Made by a program: the position numbers and the translations under genes
Shown here: positions 1 to 8,888 of the stretch, in pieces
How the letters are laid out: each line of letters opens with the position of its first letter
How positions within the stretch are numbered: the stretch's first letter is position 1
The notes under the pieces: generated by a model
Seen by the model: the letters and a program-made list of their open reading frames with translations, nothing else
What the model was told of the DNA's origin: nothing
Databases searched by the model: none
Source: Beroe ovata
Lineage: Eukaryota; Ctenophora; Nuda; Beroida; Beroidae
Direction of reading: 5' to 3'
Assembly (NCBI GenBank): GCA_946803715.1
Contig: CAMPET010000002.1
Coordinates: 839,231 to 855,302 of the forward strand
DNA length: 16,072 nucleotides

Positions 1-17
1 TCACAGCGTATGTATTA

Positions 18-112
18 CGCGCGCACACACACACACACACATACACACACACACAAACACACACACACAAACACACACACACACAAACACACACACACAG
101 ACAAACACACAA
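18..112. repeat. (CA)n microsatellite
   Basis: About 95 bp of CA dinucleotides, interrupted by occasional AAA, TA and GA steps. Such tracts are length-polymorphic and can adopt Z-DNA. It is the reverse-complement type of the TG tract at 855-989. Confidence 0.95.
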
Positions 113-854
113 AATTAGTAATTTACAGGGATCTAAACACATTATATCCCATATAGACTGAATATTCAGACCGAATTTATCATTATTATTATTATTATTC
201 ACAGCGTTATTGAATATTGATTATTGAATACAAATCTATAATATTCAGATATGATGAGACAAAATTATGTCAATATTTTGAGGAATGTATTGTCTAAATC
301 CCTTAGTAGCAGGCTTTCAAGACTTAATTGGCGACTTGGCTTACATTTGGAGCTCTCAATATATAAGATGGGGCCATAATCACTTGATTTGAGGCAAGAG
401 CAACCCAAGGATTCACTCATGGGGAATTTGCAGCATTCCGCTTCAATTCACCAAAGCAGATGACAAAATTTATGTGTGGATTATACATAATATCACACGA
501 TGTTCGTAAGGGGGGGAATATTTCATAATATAGGGGTGAGATGAATAAATTTCCACAGATTATTGCTGGGATCGTGCCAAAAGAACCCAAGTTTTCACCC
601 CGTGAACACCTTGAGACGCAATACTAGTCTCATCGAACCGAGGCGTCTAGAAATCGTCACATCGATATTTGATGTTAGACAATATAAATATGATTTGATT
701 GTTTTTAAAGGGTACCAGTGTCATTATGTCCATAGGATGTGTTCAGGGCCCTAATTTGGTTCAGATATTTTACGATTTGTAAATTTGTTGAGTGAAATAT
801 TGAGTGAAAAGTTTTTGTATCTGATATCAAATTGAACTTTACCAAAATAAAAAG

Positions 855-989
855 GTGTGTTTTTTGTGTGTGCGCTTCGGTGTGTGTGTGTGTGTGGGTT
901 TGTTTATGTCTGTGTTTGTTTGTGTGTTTGTGTGTGTGTGNTGTGTGTTTTGGTGTGGGTGGGTGTGTGTGTGTGTGTGTGTGTGTGTT
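855..989. repeat. (TG)n microsatellite containing an N
   Basis: About 135 bp of TG dinucleotides with GTTT, GGG and CGC interruptions and one undetermined base at 941. The last 24 or so bases are a pure TG run. Several spurious open frames (VCVCV or HTHTH peptides) come from this tract and are not genes. Confidence 0.95.
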
Positions 990-1590
990 CACTGCCTTTT
1001 TTGCAGCTTTACTCCTATGTATCACGACGTCATAAACGCACAGGACACGTCACACGTAAGGCATTTCAACACCTGATGCTATTTTTGACTATCGTTTATG
1101 TTATTACCCGTCATATATACGAATTTGACAAGGTCAACTATATCTGGAGACAGGCACGAAACCTGTTCATAGTTTGTGTTCATGCACTTTACATAAACCT
1201 ACTGCGCGCGAAACAGACGTCTAATTTTACGGTATTTCTCGCGAGATGCAGAATATATCAGGGCGGTTGCAGCTATCCAATCATAATCTTCTATCTACAC
1301 TCAAATAGCGACAGTAGCAATTGTTGGCTCGGAAAATTCCACTCCACAACCACCTGGATTCAGAACATACCATTCTGTGTTAAAAACTAGACTGGGTTGA
1401 TTCAGTTGATGCACTGGGATTTGATGCCCTATAGGCTATAGCTTGTCAATTGAGGAAGCACCTCAATTGCACTTCAAGTACGCACTAGTCCCTACACAAG
1501 CATTACATCTTATACTTCGTATACTGAGGGGTCAATTTTACTCGAATCTAGTCAAATTGTTGAACCAAATCTTTAACTCGAGGAACTGAC

Positions 1591-2599
1591 CTGGTTTTGC
1601 CGTTTGGCCAGCATGTTTCGGAGGGCCTCGTTAGCCACTGCGAATATGTGGGGCTGCATTTCATCCCGTCGCTTATTGTTGTACTGTAGAACCAGATCCA
1701 CGTTGTAAATCGGCAGATCTTTGAATGGGTTAGCCTGGAAAATAGGGATAATAGGTAGGTATGTGTTGGGAGGGATTTCGAAATTTCAACGGGGGATACG
1801 TTTGTAACATGTGACTTGTGAGGTTTGGTCCAGAAAGCTGAATTCGGATTTATTCCCTAGTTCATTGTGCATGAGCGTTGAACCAGGACTAGTTTGAGGA
1901 CAGGAATGATAAAATAATCCCAGAATGATCCACACTGTTCGTGAATAGCACAAAGTTCGTAGTTGCTCAATGATCAGCCCTTGTCAAATCATCGAATATT
2001 TTGCCGTCAAAAACTGGATATCCGAATTGCATTTAATGATGAAAAATCACGGCTCATGCAGATATGTACACACAACTGTCCGATAATGGGCATCAGGATG
2101 GGCCACATCATTAGTAATTATTACACTGGGCAATGTTATTCCCGGTATACACTCATCGATTTTTCGGCGGCCATTGTTGCATGAAGTATCATAGACACAG
2201 GTTTTGTCAGGGATAATGATCGTTATTATAAATTTATTGAATTGTAAGTCTCTACTGCCTACCGGGTCATGATTCACACACACACACAATAGCTTGATCA
2301 GATATGTATTTTGTACAGATATTTTGTACACATCATGCTATTCTTGCTTATGTGCGACTCATTGTATCCAGGGGAAAACTCACAGCTATTAGAATAGAGT
2401 TCACGTAGGTGTAGATGATGTCTTTCTCGAATCGTGTAGCAAGAGATGAGAGCAGGTTCTGCTCCGTGAGGGAGGACAACTGGCAGAGATCGTCCGGGGC
2501 GTCGCGCTGCTTGTTTGAGAAGTTGCTATCCAGCACATCACGGATTGAGGAGAGGTCTTCAGTCCGGTGTATCCATTCTGTTGTGTTCACGGAACTCAC
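1591..2599 (-). other. myosin motor domain, N-terminal exons
   Basis: Exon 2599-2384 (72 codons) holds the SH3-less pre-motor linker and the conserved DDLC...L.E..LL..L..RF....IYTYV.SILIA stretch. Exon 1734-1591 (48 codons) continues ANPFKDLPIY and ends LAKRQNQ, just before the expected P-loop. The LIA|ANPF junction is rebuilt exactly by the GT-AG splice. The donor at 2383 reads GTGAGT and the acceptor before 1734 is TTCCAG. The spacing between IYTYV and PHIFAVA is normal for myosins, so no exon is missing between these two. Confidence 0.88.
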
Positions 2600-3863
2600 C
2601 TAGGCATTAGACAGTAGATACGCTATGTTTCAAATCTTCACTGCAAGCACGACCAGTTCAAAAACAGTATAATTGGGAAGGGTCGTCAATGTCTATACAA
2701 TATCCAGCAGTGATCAATCGATGAGATGCGGATTTTGAATAAAATGCTGCCACGAGAATATTGTGACTCTTTCAATTTACCATGCCAATAATATCATATT
2801 CAATAATTGATGGTCTAAAGTGTTGCTTTAATACAGATAGCCAGTCACGTTAAGCAAATGGTCAGGGGTCATGTCTATAGCTACTGTTTAATGCTAGCAA
2901 TACCATAAGTGTTGATGTTTGTAAAATAGGATAATACTATATCATAATTCAGAAATAAGTGCAACTTGTATGTTCATCATTGTCAAGCAATTAATAAGAA
3001 TATGACTACAGCATTCTTCTGACCGATAGTCTGTTATAATGATAATTATTAACAATTAAGCCTTAAACTAGTGTCAGTAACCAATGGATAGTGGATATAA
3101 ATTTACTTATATTAATTTGTGGTACTATAAATTGTAGACGGAAAAGAGGTCATGTATGTCTCAGATTATCACTAACTCCTCAATTAGAAACAATTACAGT
3201 ATCAAACAGCATTCTCTTTCACCTTCCTCCGCAGATAGAAGTTCTTGTGAGATTTTTCATTGTTCCATTTTAATTGCAGTTCTAAGGGGTGTTCCAAGGC
3301 ACAGAGACGACGTTCACCCCTTATTCGATCTTCTTCAGTGCAAACCTGATTAAAATTACTTAATGGATACTTAAGATGACTGATACATGGATACCCAATA
3401 CATGTCAATAAAGTTCTCAAATAAAATTTGATAATGATGCTGCTAAGTGCTTTGTAGCCATGGATATTGTGGAAATGAATACAAACCTCCGCTAACTGAA
3501 ACTCAGTTGCTTGATCAGTTATACCAAACTTATCAAGTGCTTTCTGAACGACCTCATGACTAGTAGTTGACTTGAAACATGTAATGTTTGCATGCGCTGT
3601 AGTCTTGTGCAAGGAACCAGAGTAAACCTGAAAGAAGAGTATAGGATCAAATGGTTTATGTCCCCAATGATATTCATATTTCAAAATATGGGCATTGACA
3701 TAAGAAAAATCACCTTTAAGCTAGATGGTTGATTGCTCAAAAGGTCCTGGACATTTAGATTATATGTTGGGGAATTCACATCTGTGCGAGAAGACCTGCT
3801 TGTTGCTGGAGGCCTGTCAGTGCGGGCAGGTGACCTTATTCCAGAAGAATAAGCACATTTCAT
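1591..3863 (-). CDS. Myo9: unconventional myosin-IX-like, N-terminal part (5 exons, continues off the left edge)
   Basis: Five minus-strand exons join in frame: 3863-3714, 3627-3487, 3345-3223, 2599-2384 and 1734-1591, giving 258 residues. All have GT-AG borders and phase-0 introns. Residues 1-50 are a Ser/Pro/Arg-rich leader. Residues 51-138 resemble an RA domain. From about 174 the myosin motor begins: DDLCQL, IYTYV (200-204), ANPFKDLPIY (211-220) and PHIFAVANEA (238-247). An N-terminal RA domain followed directly by a motor is the class IX layout; family members are single-headed actin motors with a C-terminal RhoGAP domain. The start is the ATG at 3863, with A at -3 and an in-frame TAG two codons upstream. 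An upstream exon spliced at that TAG is possible. P-loop, actin-binding loop, IQ motifs and RhoGAP are not in the window. I am confident of a myosin motor and fairly confident of class IX. Confidence 0.85.
3223..3627 (-). other. Ras-association (RA) domain on two symmetric exons of the myosin gene
   Basis: Exon 3627-3487 (47 codons) begins VYSGSLHKTT and ends FQLAE. Exon 3345-3223 (41 codons) contains ALEHPLELQLKW and ends KNFYLRRK. The pattern of an LAEV core followed by 'E.PL.LQ..W' and 'F.LRRK' is typical of RA domains. The join after LAE restores LAEV across the intron. Vertebrate myosin IX has an RA-like domain at the same place. Whether it binds a Ras-family GTPase cannot be told from sequence. 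Confidence 0.75.
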
Positions 3864-4264
3864 CTTCTAATGTTGACATGTTGTTCTTGATGACATCTCT
3901 GGTGGGATTTAAGTAATAAGGCAATTGGGAAACACATAAGCTCCAGTTAGAATGTAACATTCCAAATAAGTTTGAAGAAACACTCCAAATGAGAAGATTC
4001 AGTATAGACATCTTTTAACATCATAAGATATCACTTGTCATTTTCTTTACTAGTTTTCAGTGCCTGGTCACCACTCAGATGATAGTTATGAAGGGCACTA
4101 CTCTTTTGATCGTTAGAATTTCTTTGTTGCCTTCCTAAGTTTCTCTATGGTTTAACACTGTTGAGTATAAGCTAGTCTTAAAAGCAGTGTTTATAAATTT
4201 CAATTTATTATTATTATTATTAAGATCTCAGGTAATAAGTACTCAGGATATTCTGAAGTCTCTT
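3864..4264. other. flank upstream of the myosin start, no gene seen
   Basis: AT-rich sequence upstream of the minus-strand myosin ATG. It contains a short TTA repeat at about 4206-4222. Open frames here (63-64 codons on both strands) have no domain or splice support. It may hold a myosin 5' UTR exon or promoter, but I see no diagnostic element. Confidence 0.4.
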
Positions 4265-4619
4265 TTGGTTATGAAGAAATATCTATATAGATTACAGAAA
4301 CCATTACTGCTTTTGTTAAATCAAACTTGGCTCCAAAGACCTTTATTTGTGAAAAACACAATAAATAGGATGAATTACATACCCACTGTTACATATATCA
4401 ACCAACAACATAAAAGACTCTTTACAAACAAAGTGAGTCTTAGATTCCATAACTGAGTCTTTCATTCTTTCAATTCAATTTAAAAAAAGACTCAGGATGG
4501 AAACTCGAAACTAACATAAATATGGCCCCATCACATTATCTGGCGAATGGCGAAACTAGACCGCTTGTTCCAGTGCAGTGCAAGTGCCTGAAGTTTTCAG
4601 GTCATCAAGTAAAATCACT

Positions 4620-4945
4620 GAAATCATGAGCGCGCAACGTGTACTGTACTCTTATAAATTCTGTGATCTAAAATTTCGCGCGTAAAGAATTTCAAATTTG
4701 GGCGACACCGCATGGCTGAAATGTAGCCGCGCGCGGAGTGTTTGAATCATGATAACGTGTTGTGGGGCCGCGAGATCAAGCACAACGCGCAAAAATTGCA
4801 AAGTTTACTGTACTACTGTGCACTTTGATTGTCTGGCGATGCTAGATTGCTAAACCGCTGATGCAAGCCGGGAAGCGCGGCTTGCGCCAGCAAGGCCAAG
4901 GGTCTAATTGAGAAAATGGTACGGCGGCGCGGCTCAGCCGCGCGC
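4620..4945. promoter_or_regulatory. CpG-rich block, candidate promoter between divergent genes (copy 1)
   Basis: Dense CG dinucleotides (GCGCGCAAC, TTTCGCGCG, CCGCGCGCG) stand out from AT-rich surroundings. The block lies between the minus-strand myosin start and the plus-strand Ldh_2 exons. The 60 or so bases before it, including CCAGTGCAGTGCAAGTGC, are nearly identical in both copies. It could be a shared promoter, but no TATA box or initiator can be placed with confidence, and it is almost 1 kb from the Ldh_2 ATG. Confidence 0.4.
4863..4943. repeat. two GC-rich inverted repeats present only in copy 1
   Basis: GCAAGCCG at 4863-4870 pairs with CGGCTTGC at 4878-4885 around a 7-nt loop. GCGCGGCT at 4927-4934 pairs with AGCCGCGC at 4936-4943 around one base. 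Both fall in the part of copy 1 that is absent from or unalignable to copy 2. Confidence 0.7.
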
Positions 4946-5861
4946 GCGTACTTTGCTTTGGTAAGATTTGCTAGTAATAAGCGAAGGTTGAGTTCAATTC
5001 AAATAGATGAGGGGAAATGAGTTACAGCTTCATAACCATAAATTTGGTGCCTAATGTTATAAACTCGTCATTCGTTCTAGTACTGAGTTAATAGTAAAAC
5101 AAGTTTTCAAACACTGTAAGAGATGAAGGTGGAAGCGGGATGAGACAGAAGTCGGAAAGGTTAAGGGGAATGAATGAGGGGACGGTAGAAAAGAAGGGTG
5201 GGACAGATTTGAACAGATATGTCAATATCAAAAACTATGCATATGTAGTGAAGCACTGACGTCCGACATTATTCTTTGATAAAGAAAATATTTTTTTACT
5301 GATTCTATTTTGTATATGTACACTGGTAAGCCCTGATGATTGGTTCTATCAGTACCGAATACCGATGTACCATGATACTCGAGTTGGAAAACTGGTTCTT
5401 GTCATTGTTGCTTCCATATATTACTTGAGCACTGTTTTGTGAAATTCTTCCAATACTTGGTGGGGAAAGTTGATAGTCTATTAGTCATTCCACACTGAAA
5501 TGTGTTATGCATTCAACGATTTTGAACGGATATAAACATTTATATCCACATATCTTTGTCAGTTTTGACGATGATTATCTATTTTGAATTCTAATATCAA
5601 TTAAAGCAGTCATAAATATAGTAATCTGTTAAGTTGTTGGTTTTTAGCATTTCTATCAGTAATAGAACTGATTGTTTGACTCTCTGCTTCGTGGGAGTAC
5701 CCTGTGTGGGTACATAATTCAATGAATAGAGTTGCGAAAAATGATTAATCAGAATAGAGTTGCCTTAAGGCAATAATTTTTATTGATATTTATTTATTCT
5801 TTGACGGCTGTATCACATTTTTTCGTGAATTTATCTCATAGCCTTCAGAACCTCTGTGTCC

Positions 5862-6246
5862 ATGCATAGGATGACGAAATATGTTGCAGTTCAAGAGGTC
5901 CGGAGGTTCATCAACAATTCTCTCAGGATATTTGGTTGCTCAGAAACTCATAGCAGTGATCTTGCTGATCTCCTCATTGCAGCTGATTCAAGAGGGCATT
6001 ATAGTCATGGACTGAACAGACTAGGTGTGTCTTTCCTTATTTACTTTCAGCCGTTATAGTAAAAGTTTTCCACCTGATTGAGTTTATGGATGGAGCATTA
6101 ATAAAACTGTGAATGCTGCCCCTGAAATGCTTTTCATGTTGATTTGCAAGCATGACTCTGTTCAGAAATGTACTGCAACGATTATGACAGAGGAACCACG
6201 GATAAGTCTGCCAATCCCAGTATAGAGAAAGAGACAGTTGCCACAG
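5862..6246 (+). CDS. Ldh_2-like dehydrogenase, exons 1-2 only (truncated duplicate)
   Basis: Exon 5862-6024 and exon 6166-6246 duplicate exons 1-2 of the full gene at 8461-10811. They encode the N-terminal 81 residues of an Ldh_2 oxidoreductase, including DSRGHYSHG. The only coding difference seen is residue 31, Ser here and Ile in copy 2. Donors (GTGTGT, GTAAGT) and the acceptor (TTCAG) are intact, so the exons are not decayed. No exon 3 follows: 43 bases into intron 2 the sequence meets an N and unrelated DNA. Splicing across copy 2 to exon 3 at 8929 would also keep frame, giving an alternative first-exon pair. More likely this is the second haplotype of the same gene misplaced in the assembly. 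Confidence 0.75.
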
Positions 6247-6289
6247 GTAAGTTTAGACATCCTCGATCAGTTTTTAATAAGTGATGTGT

Positions 6290-6290
6290 N
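6290..6290. other. single N, probable assembly junction
   Basis: One undetermined base falls exactly where copy 1 of the duplication ends and unrelated sequence begins. A matching N lies at 7053, where copy 2 begins. Placed like this, it looks like a contig join rather than an ambiguous base call. Confidence 0.8.
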
Positions 6291-7052
6291 ACTGGAGTGT
6301 TTGCGGAAACCATCTTTTGATATGTTGTCGGTAATAGTCTCCGATTTGCCGTTCACTGGTTTCAAGCGGAATTTGTCGATTTTGGGTCATAATTATGACG
6401 TCATAATTGGAATAAGGTTAGGCGAATTTTGCGGTTTTGAGGGAGTCTTATTTAAAAGGAATTATTTAAAAGGAATATTTCCAGACATAAAAAGGTAAAG
6501 AGGTCTGACTTGATGCAATACGATATGTTCGTTTTAACGAAAGTTTAATTCCTTGGGAAATTCAATCAGTTAATTACCTAATTAACCTAATTAAGGTGAA
6601 TATCTCGTGATCTGATACAAATTCATTGGTATTTCAAACGGTATTCGATGCTTTAGCTCTTGTCCGTTCAATATGATGGTACTGGTCCGGTTCATTCGTA
6701 AACCTAATTAGCAAATTAACCTCATCAGCCTAATTAGGGCCAATATCTCGTGATCTAAAACATATAGGCACGTTTGAAAAACGAGGTATGACACCTTGGT
6801 TCTTGTTGACTATAACCCATGATTTCGGCACATTTCATATCTTAATTAGTTGATTGCATAATTGACCAATTAGGCGAGCTACGCTCAAAACTTCTAGTTT
6901 TTGATAGTGAGACGTAATGCACTCTCCAAAACGGAAAAATGGTGATATTTTTCCCAAAACCAAATGACATTTGGTTGTTTCTGTCCGCGGCGTCTGGCGT
7001 TCTTTATTTTAAAGTCTATGATATGATAAAGAACGCGGCATGTACGACAGAC
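6291..7052. other. 762-bp inserted segment between two Ns, no gene
   Basis: No counterpart exists within either duplicate copy. It is AT-rich with repeated CCTAATTA/AATTAACC words, two copies of AATATCTCGTGATCT (6600-6614 and 6742-6756), a direct repeat TTATTTAAAAGGAA (6448-6461 and 6462-6475), a palindrome AATTATGACGTCATAATT (6391-6408), a palindrome AACCAAATG-A-CATTTGGTT (6958-6976) and a hairpin pairing GCGTTCTTTAT (6997-7007) with ATAAAGAACGC (7026-7036). I see no long terminal inverted repeats or coding domain. It may be a fragment of an interspersed repeat placed here by the assembler. An open frame crossing 6238-6498 runs through the N and is not a gene. Confidence 0.6.
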
Positions 7053-7053
7053 N
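7053..7053. other. single N, probable assembly junction
   Basis: One undetermined base lies immediately before the first base of duplicate copy 2 (7054). Its place at the exact edge of the homology mirrors the N at 6290. Confidence 0.8.
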
Positions 7054-8888
7054 TTGGTTATGAAGAAATATCTATATAGATTACAGAAACCATTACTGTT
7101 TTTGTTTCATCAATCTTGGCTCCAAAGACCTTTATTTGTGAAAAAACACAATAAATAGGATAAATTACATACCCACTGTTACATATATCAACCAACAACA
7201 TAAAAGACTCTTTACAAATAAAGTTGCTTAATGTGATTCTTAGATTCCATAACTGAGTCTTCCATTCTTTCAAATCAATTTAAAAAAGACTCAGGATGGA
7301 AACTCGAAACTAGCATAAATATGTACCCAACACATTATCTGGCGAATGGCGAAACAAAAGACCGCTTGTTCCAGTGCAGTGCAAGTGCCTGAAGTTTTCA
7401 GGTCATCGAGTAAAATCACTGAGATCATGAGCGCGCAACGTATGCTGCGCTTTTATTAACTGTGTGGTCTAAAATGTCGCGCGTGAAGAATTTGGGCCAC
7501 GCACGCGCAGCATGGCTGAAATGTAGCCGCGCGCAGAGTGTTTGAATCATGATCATTGATCAGTGATCACGCGGCGCGGCCCAGTGTGGCCGCGAAAACA
7601 AGCATAATGCGCAACTAAATTGCAACGTTGAACGTGCGCTGCACTGTACTTCTGTGCACTTTGACCGCTGACGCGCGCAAAACGAGATTTTCGACAGGGT
7701 CTAATGTCTATTGCATTGATCGACATTCACTTCTCACATTATTTTGTTTTTAACGTTATATGTACTATGAAAGTCTAGGAGCTCCAGTCGACTATGTAGT
7801 GAAGCAGTAGATCACCGACATCATTTTTTAATAAAGAGTGTTGATCTTCTCAATATTACGTCATGCAATGTTTCATGAAGAGGCATTGGAGAGTTCATGA
7901 TTTTATTTTGTATATGTATACTGGTAAGCCCTGATGATTGGTTCTATCAGTACCAAATACTGATGTGCCATGATACCCGAGTTGGAAAACTGGTTCTTGT
8001 CTTTGTTGCTTCCATAATATTACTCGAGCACTGTCTTGCGAAATTCTTCCAATACTTGGTGGGGACAGTTGATAGTCTATTAGTCATTCCACACTGAAAT
8101 GTGTTATGCATTCAACGATTTTGAACGGATATAAACATTTATACCCACATATCTTTGTCGGTTTTGACGATGATTATCTATTTTGAATTCTAATATCAAT
8201 TATAGCAGTCATAAATATAGTAATCTGTTAAGTTGTTGTTATTTAGCATTTCTATCAATAATTGAACTGATTGTTTGACTCTCTGCTTCGTGGGAGAACC
8301 CTGTGTGGGCACATAATTTAATGAATAGAGATACGATGAATGACTAGTTAGAATAGAGTTGCCTGGAGGCAATAATTTTTATTGATATTTATTTATTCTT
8401 TGACGGCTGTATCACATTTTTTCGTGAATTTATCTCATAGCCTTCAGAACCTCTGTGTCCATGCATAGGATGACGAAATATGTTGCAGTTCAAGAGGTCC
8501 GGAGGTTCATCAACAATTCTCTCAGGATATTTGGTTGCTCAGAAACTCATATCAGTGATCTTGCTGATCTCCTCATTGCAGCTGATTCAAGAGGGCATTA
8601 TAGTCATGGACTGAACAGACTAGGTGTGTCTTTCCTTATTTACTTTCAGCCGTTATAGTAAAAGTTTTCCACCTGATTGAGTTTATGGATGGAGCATTAA
8701 TAAAACTGTGAATGCTGCCCCTGAAATGCTTTTCATGTTGATTTGCAAGCATGACTCTGTTCAGAAATGTACTGCAACGATTATGACAGAGGAACCACGG
8801 ATAAGTCTGCCAATCCCAGTATAGAGAAAGAGACAGTTGCCACAGGTAAGTTTAGACATCCTCGATCAGTGTTTGATAAGTGATGTTT
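7054..8888 (+). repeat. direct duplication, copy 2 (1835 bp)
   Basis: The same segment as 4265-6289. It begins at the base after the N at 7053 and runs without a break into the rest of the Ldh_2-like gene. Copy 1, in contrast, runs without a break leftward into the myosin gene. Thus one copy is joined to the left flank and the other to the right flank, as expected if both are alleles of a single locus. Copy 2 differs by the replacement of about 4915-5290 and by a triple TGATCA at 7550-7569. Confidence 0.93.
7425..7700. promoter_or_regulatory. CpG-rich block, candidate promoter (copy 2)
   Basis: Counterpart of 4620-4945. GCGCGCAACG, CGCATGGCTGAAATG-like and CCGCGCGC words are kept while the sequence between them has changed. 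It includes TGATCA three times at 7-bp spacing (7550-7569). It lies about 0.8 kb upstream of the Ldh_2 ATG. Retention of the CG-rich words in both copies suggests function, but the start site is not resolved. Confidence 0.38.

Larger units (their letters stand above)
1..1590 (-). other. intronic sequence of the myosin gene, no exon seen
   Basis: This lies downstream of a clear splice donor (CAG|GTCAGT, minus strand, at 1590) of the myosin-IX-like gene, so it should be intron. The next exon should encode the P-loop (GESGxGKT); I looked for it on the minus strand and found none, so it lies off the left edge. The stretch holds the two dinucleotide tracts listed separately and a short TTA repeat near 180-199. 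A plus-strand open frame at about 990-1390 has no recognisable domain and starts inside the TG tract, so I do not call it a gene. Confidence 0.6.
4265..6289 (+). repeat. direct duplication, copy 1 (2025 bp)
   Basis: The segment matches 7054-8888 in the same orientation from end to end. The left match begins TTGGTTATGAAGAAATATC in both copies. The right match runs through exons 1-2 of the Ldh_2-like gene into intron 2, until copy 1 stops at the N at 6290. Non-coding parts differ by many substitutions and several indels; the middle (about 4915-5290 against 7700-7900) hardly aligns. Exon 2 is identical. Copy 1 is about 190 bp longer overall. See copy 2 for the junction argument. Confidence 0.93.

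Noticed and set aside
705-1390. Open frames of 67-177 codons on both strands across the TG tract
   Set aside because: The peptides are VCVCV/HTHTH simple repeats translated from a microsatellite, and they cross an N. The part beyond the tract has no domain.
1963-2331. Open frames on both strands within myosin intron 4
   Set aside because: They lie between two well-supported myosin exons and have no domain content.
6238-6498. Plus-strand open frame crossing the N at 6290
   Set aside because: It starts inside exon 2 in another frame and continues across a probable assembly join.
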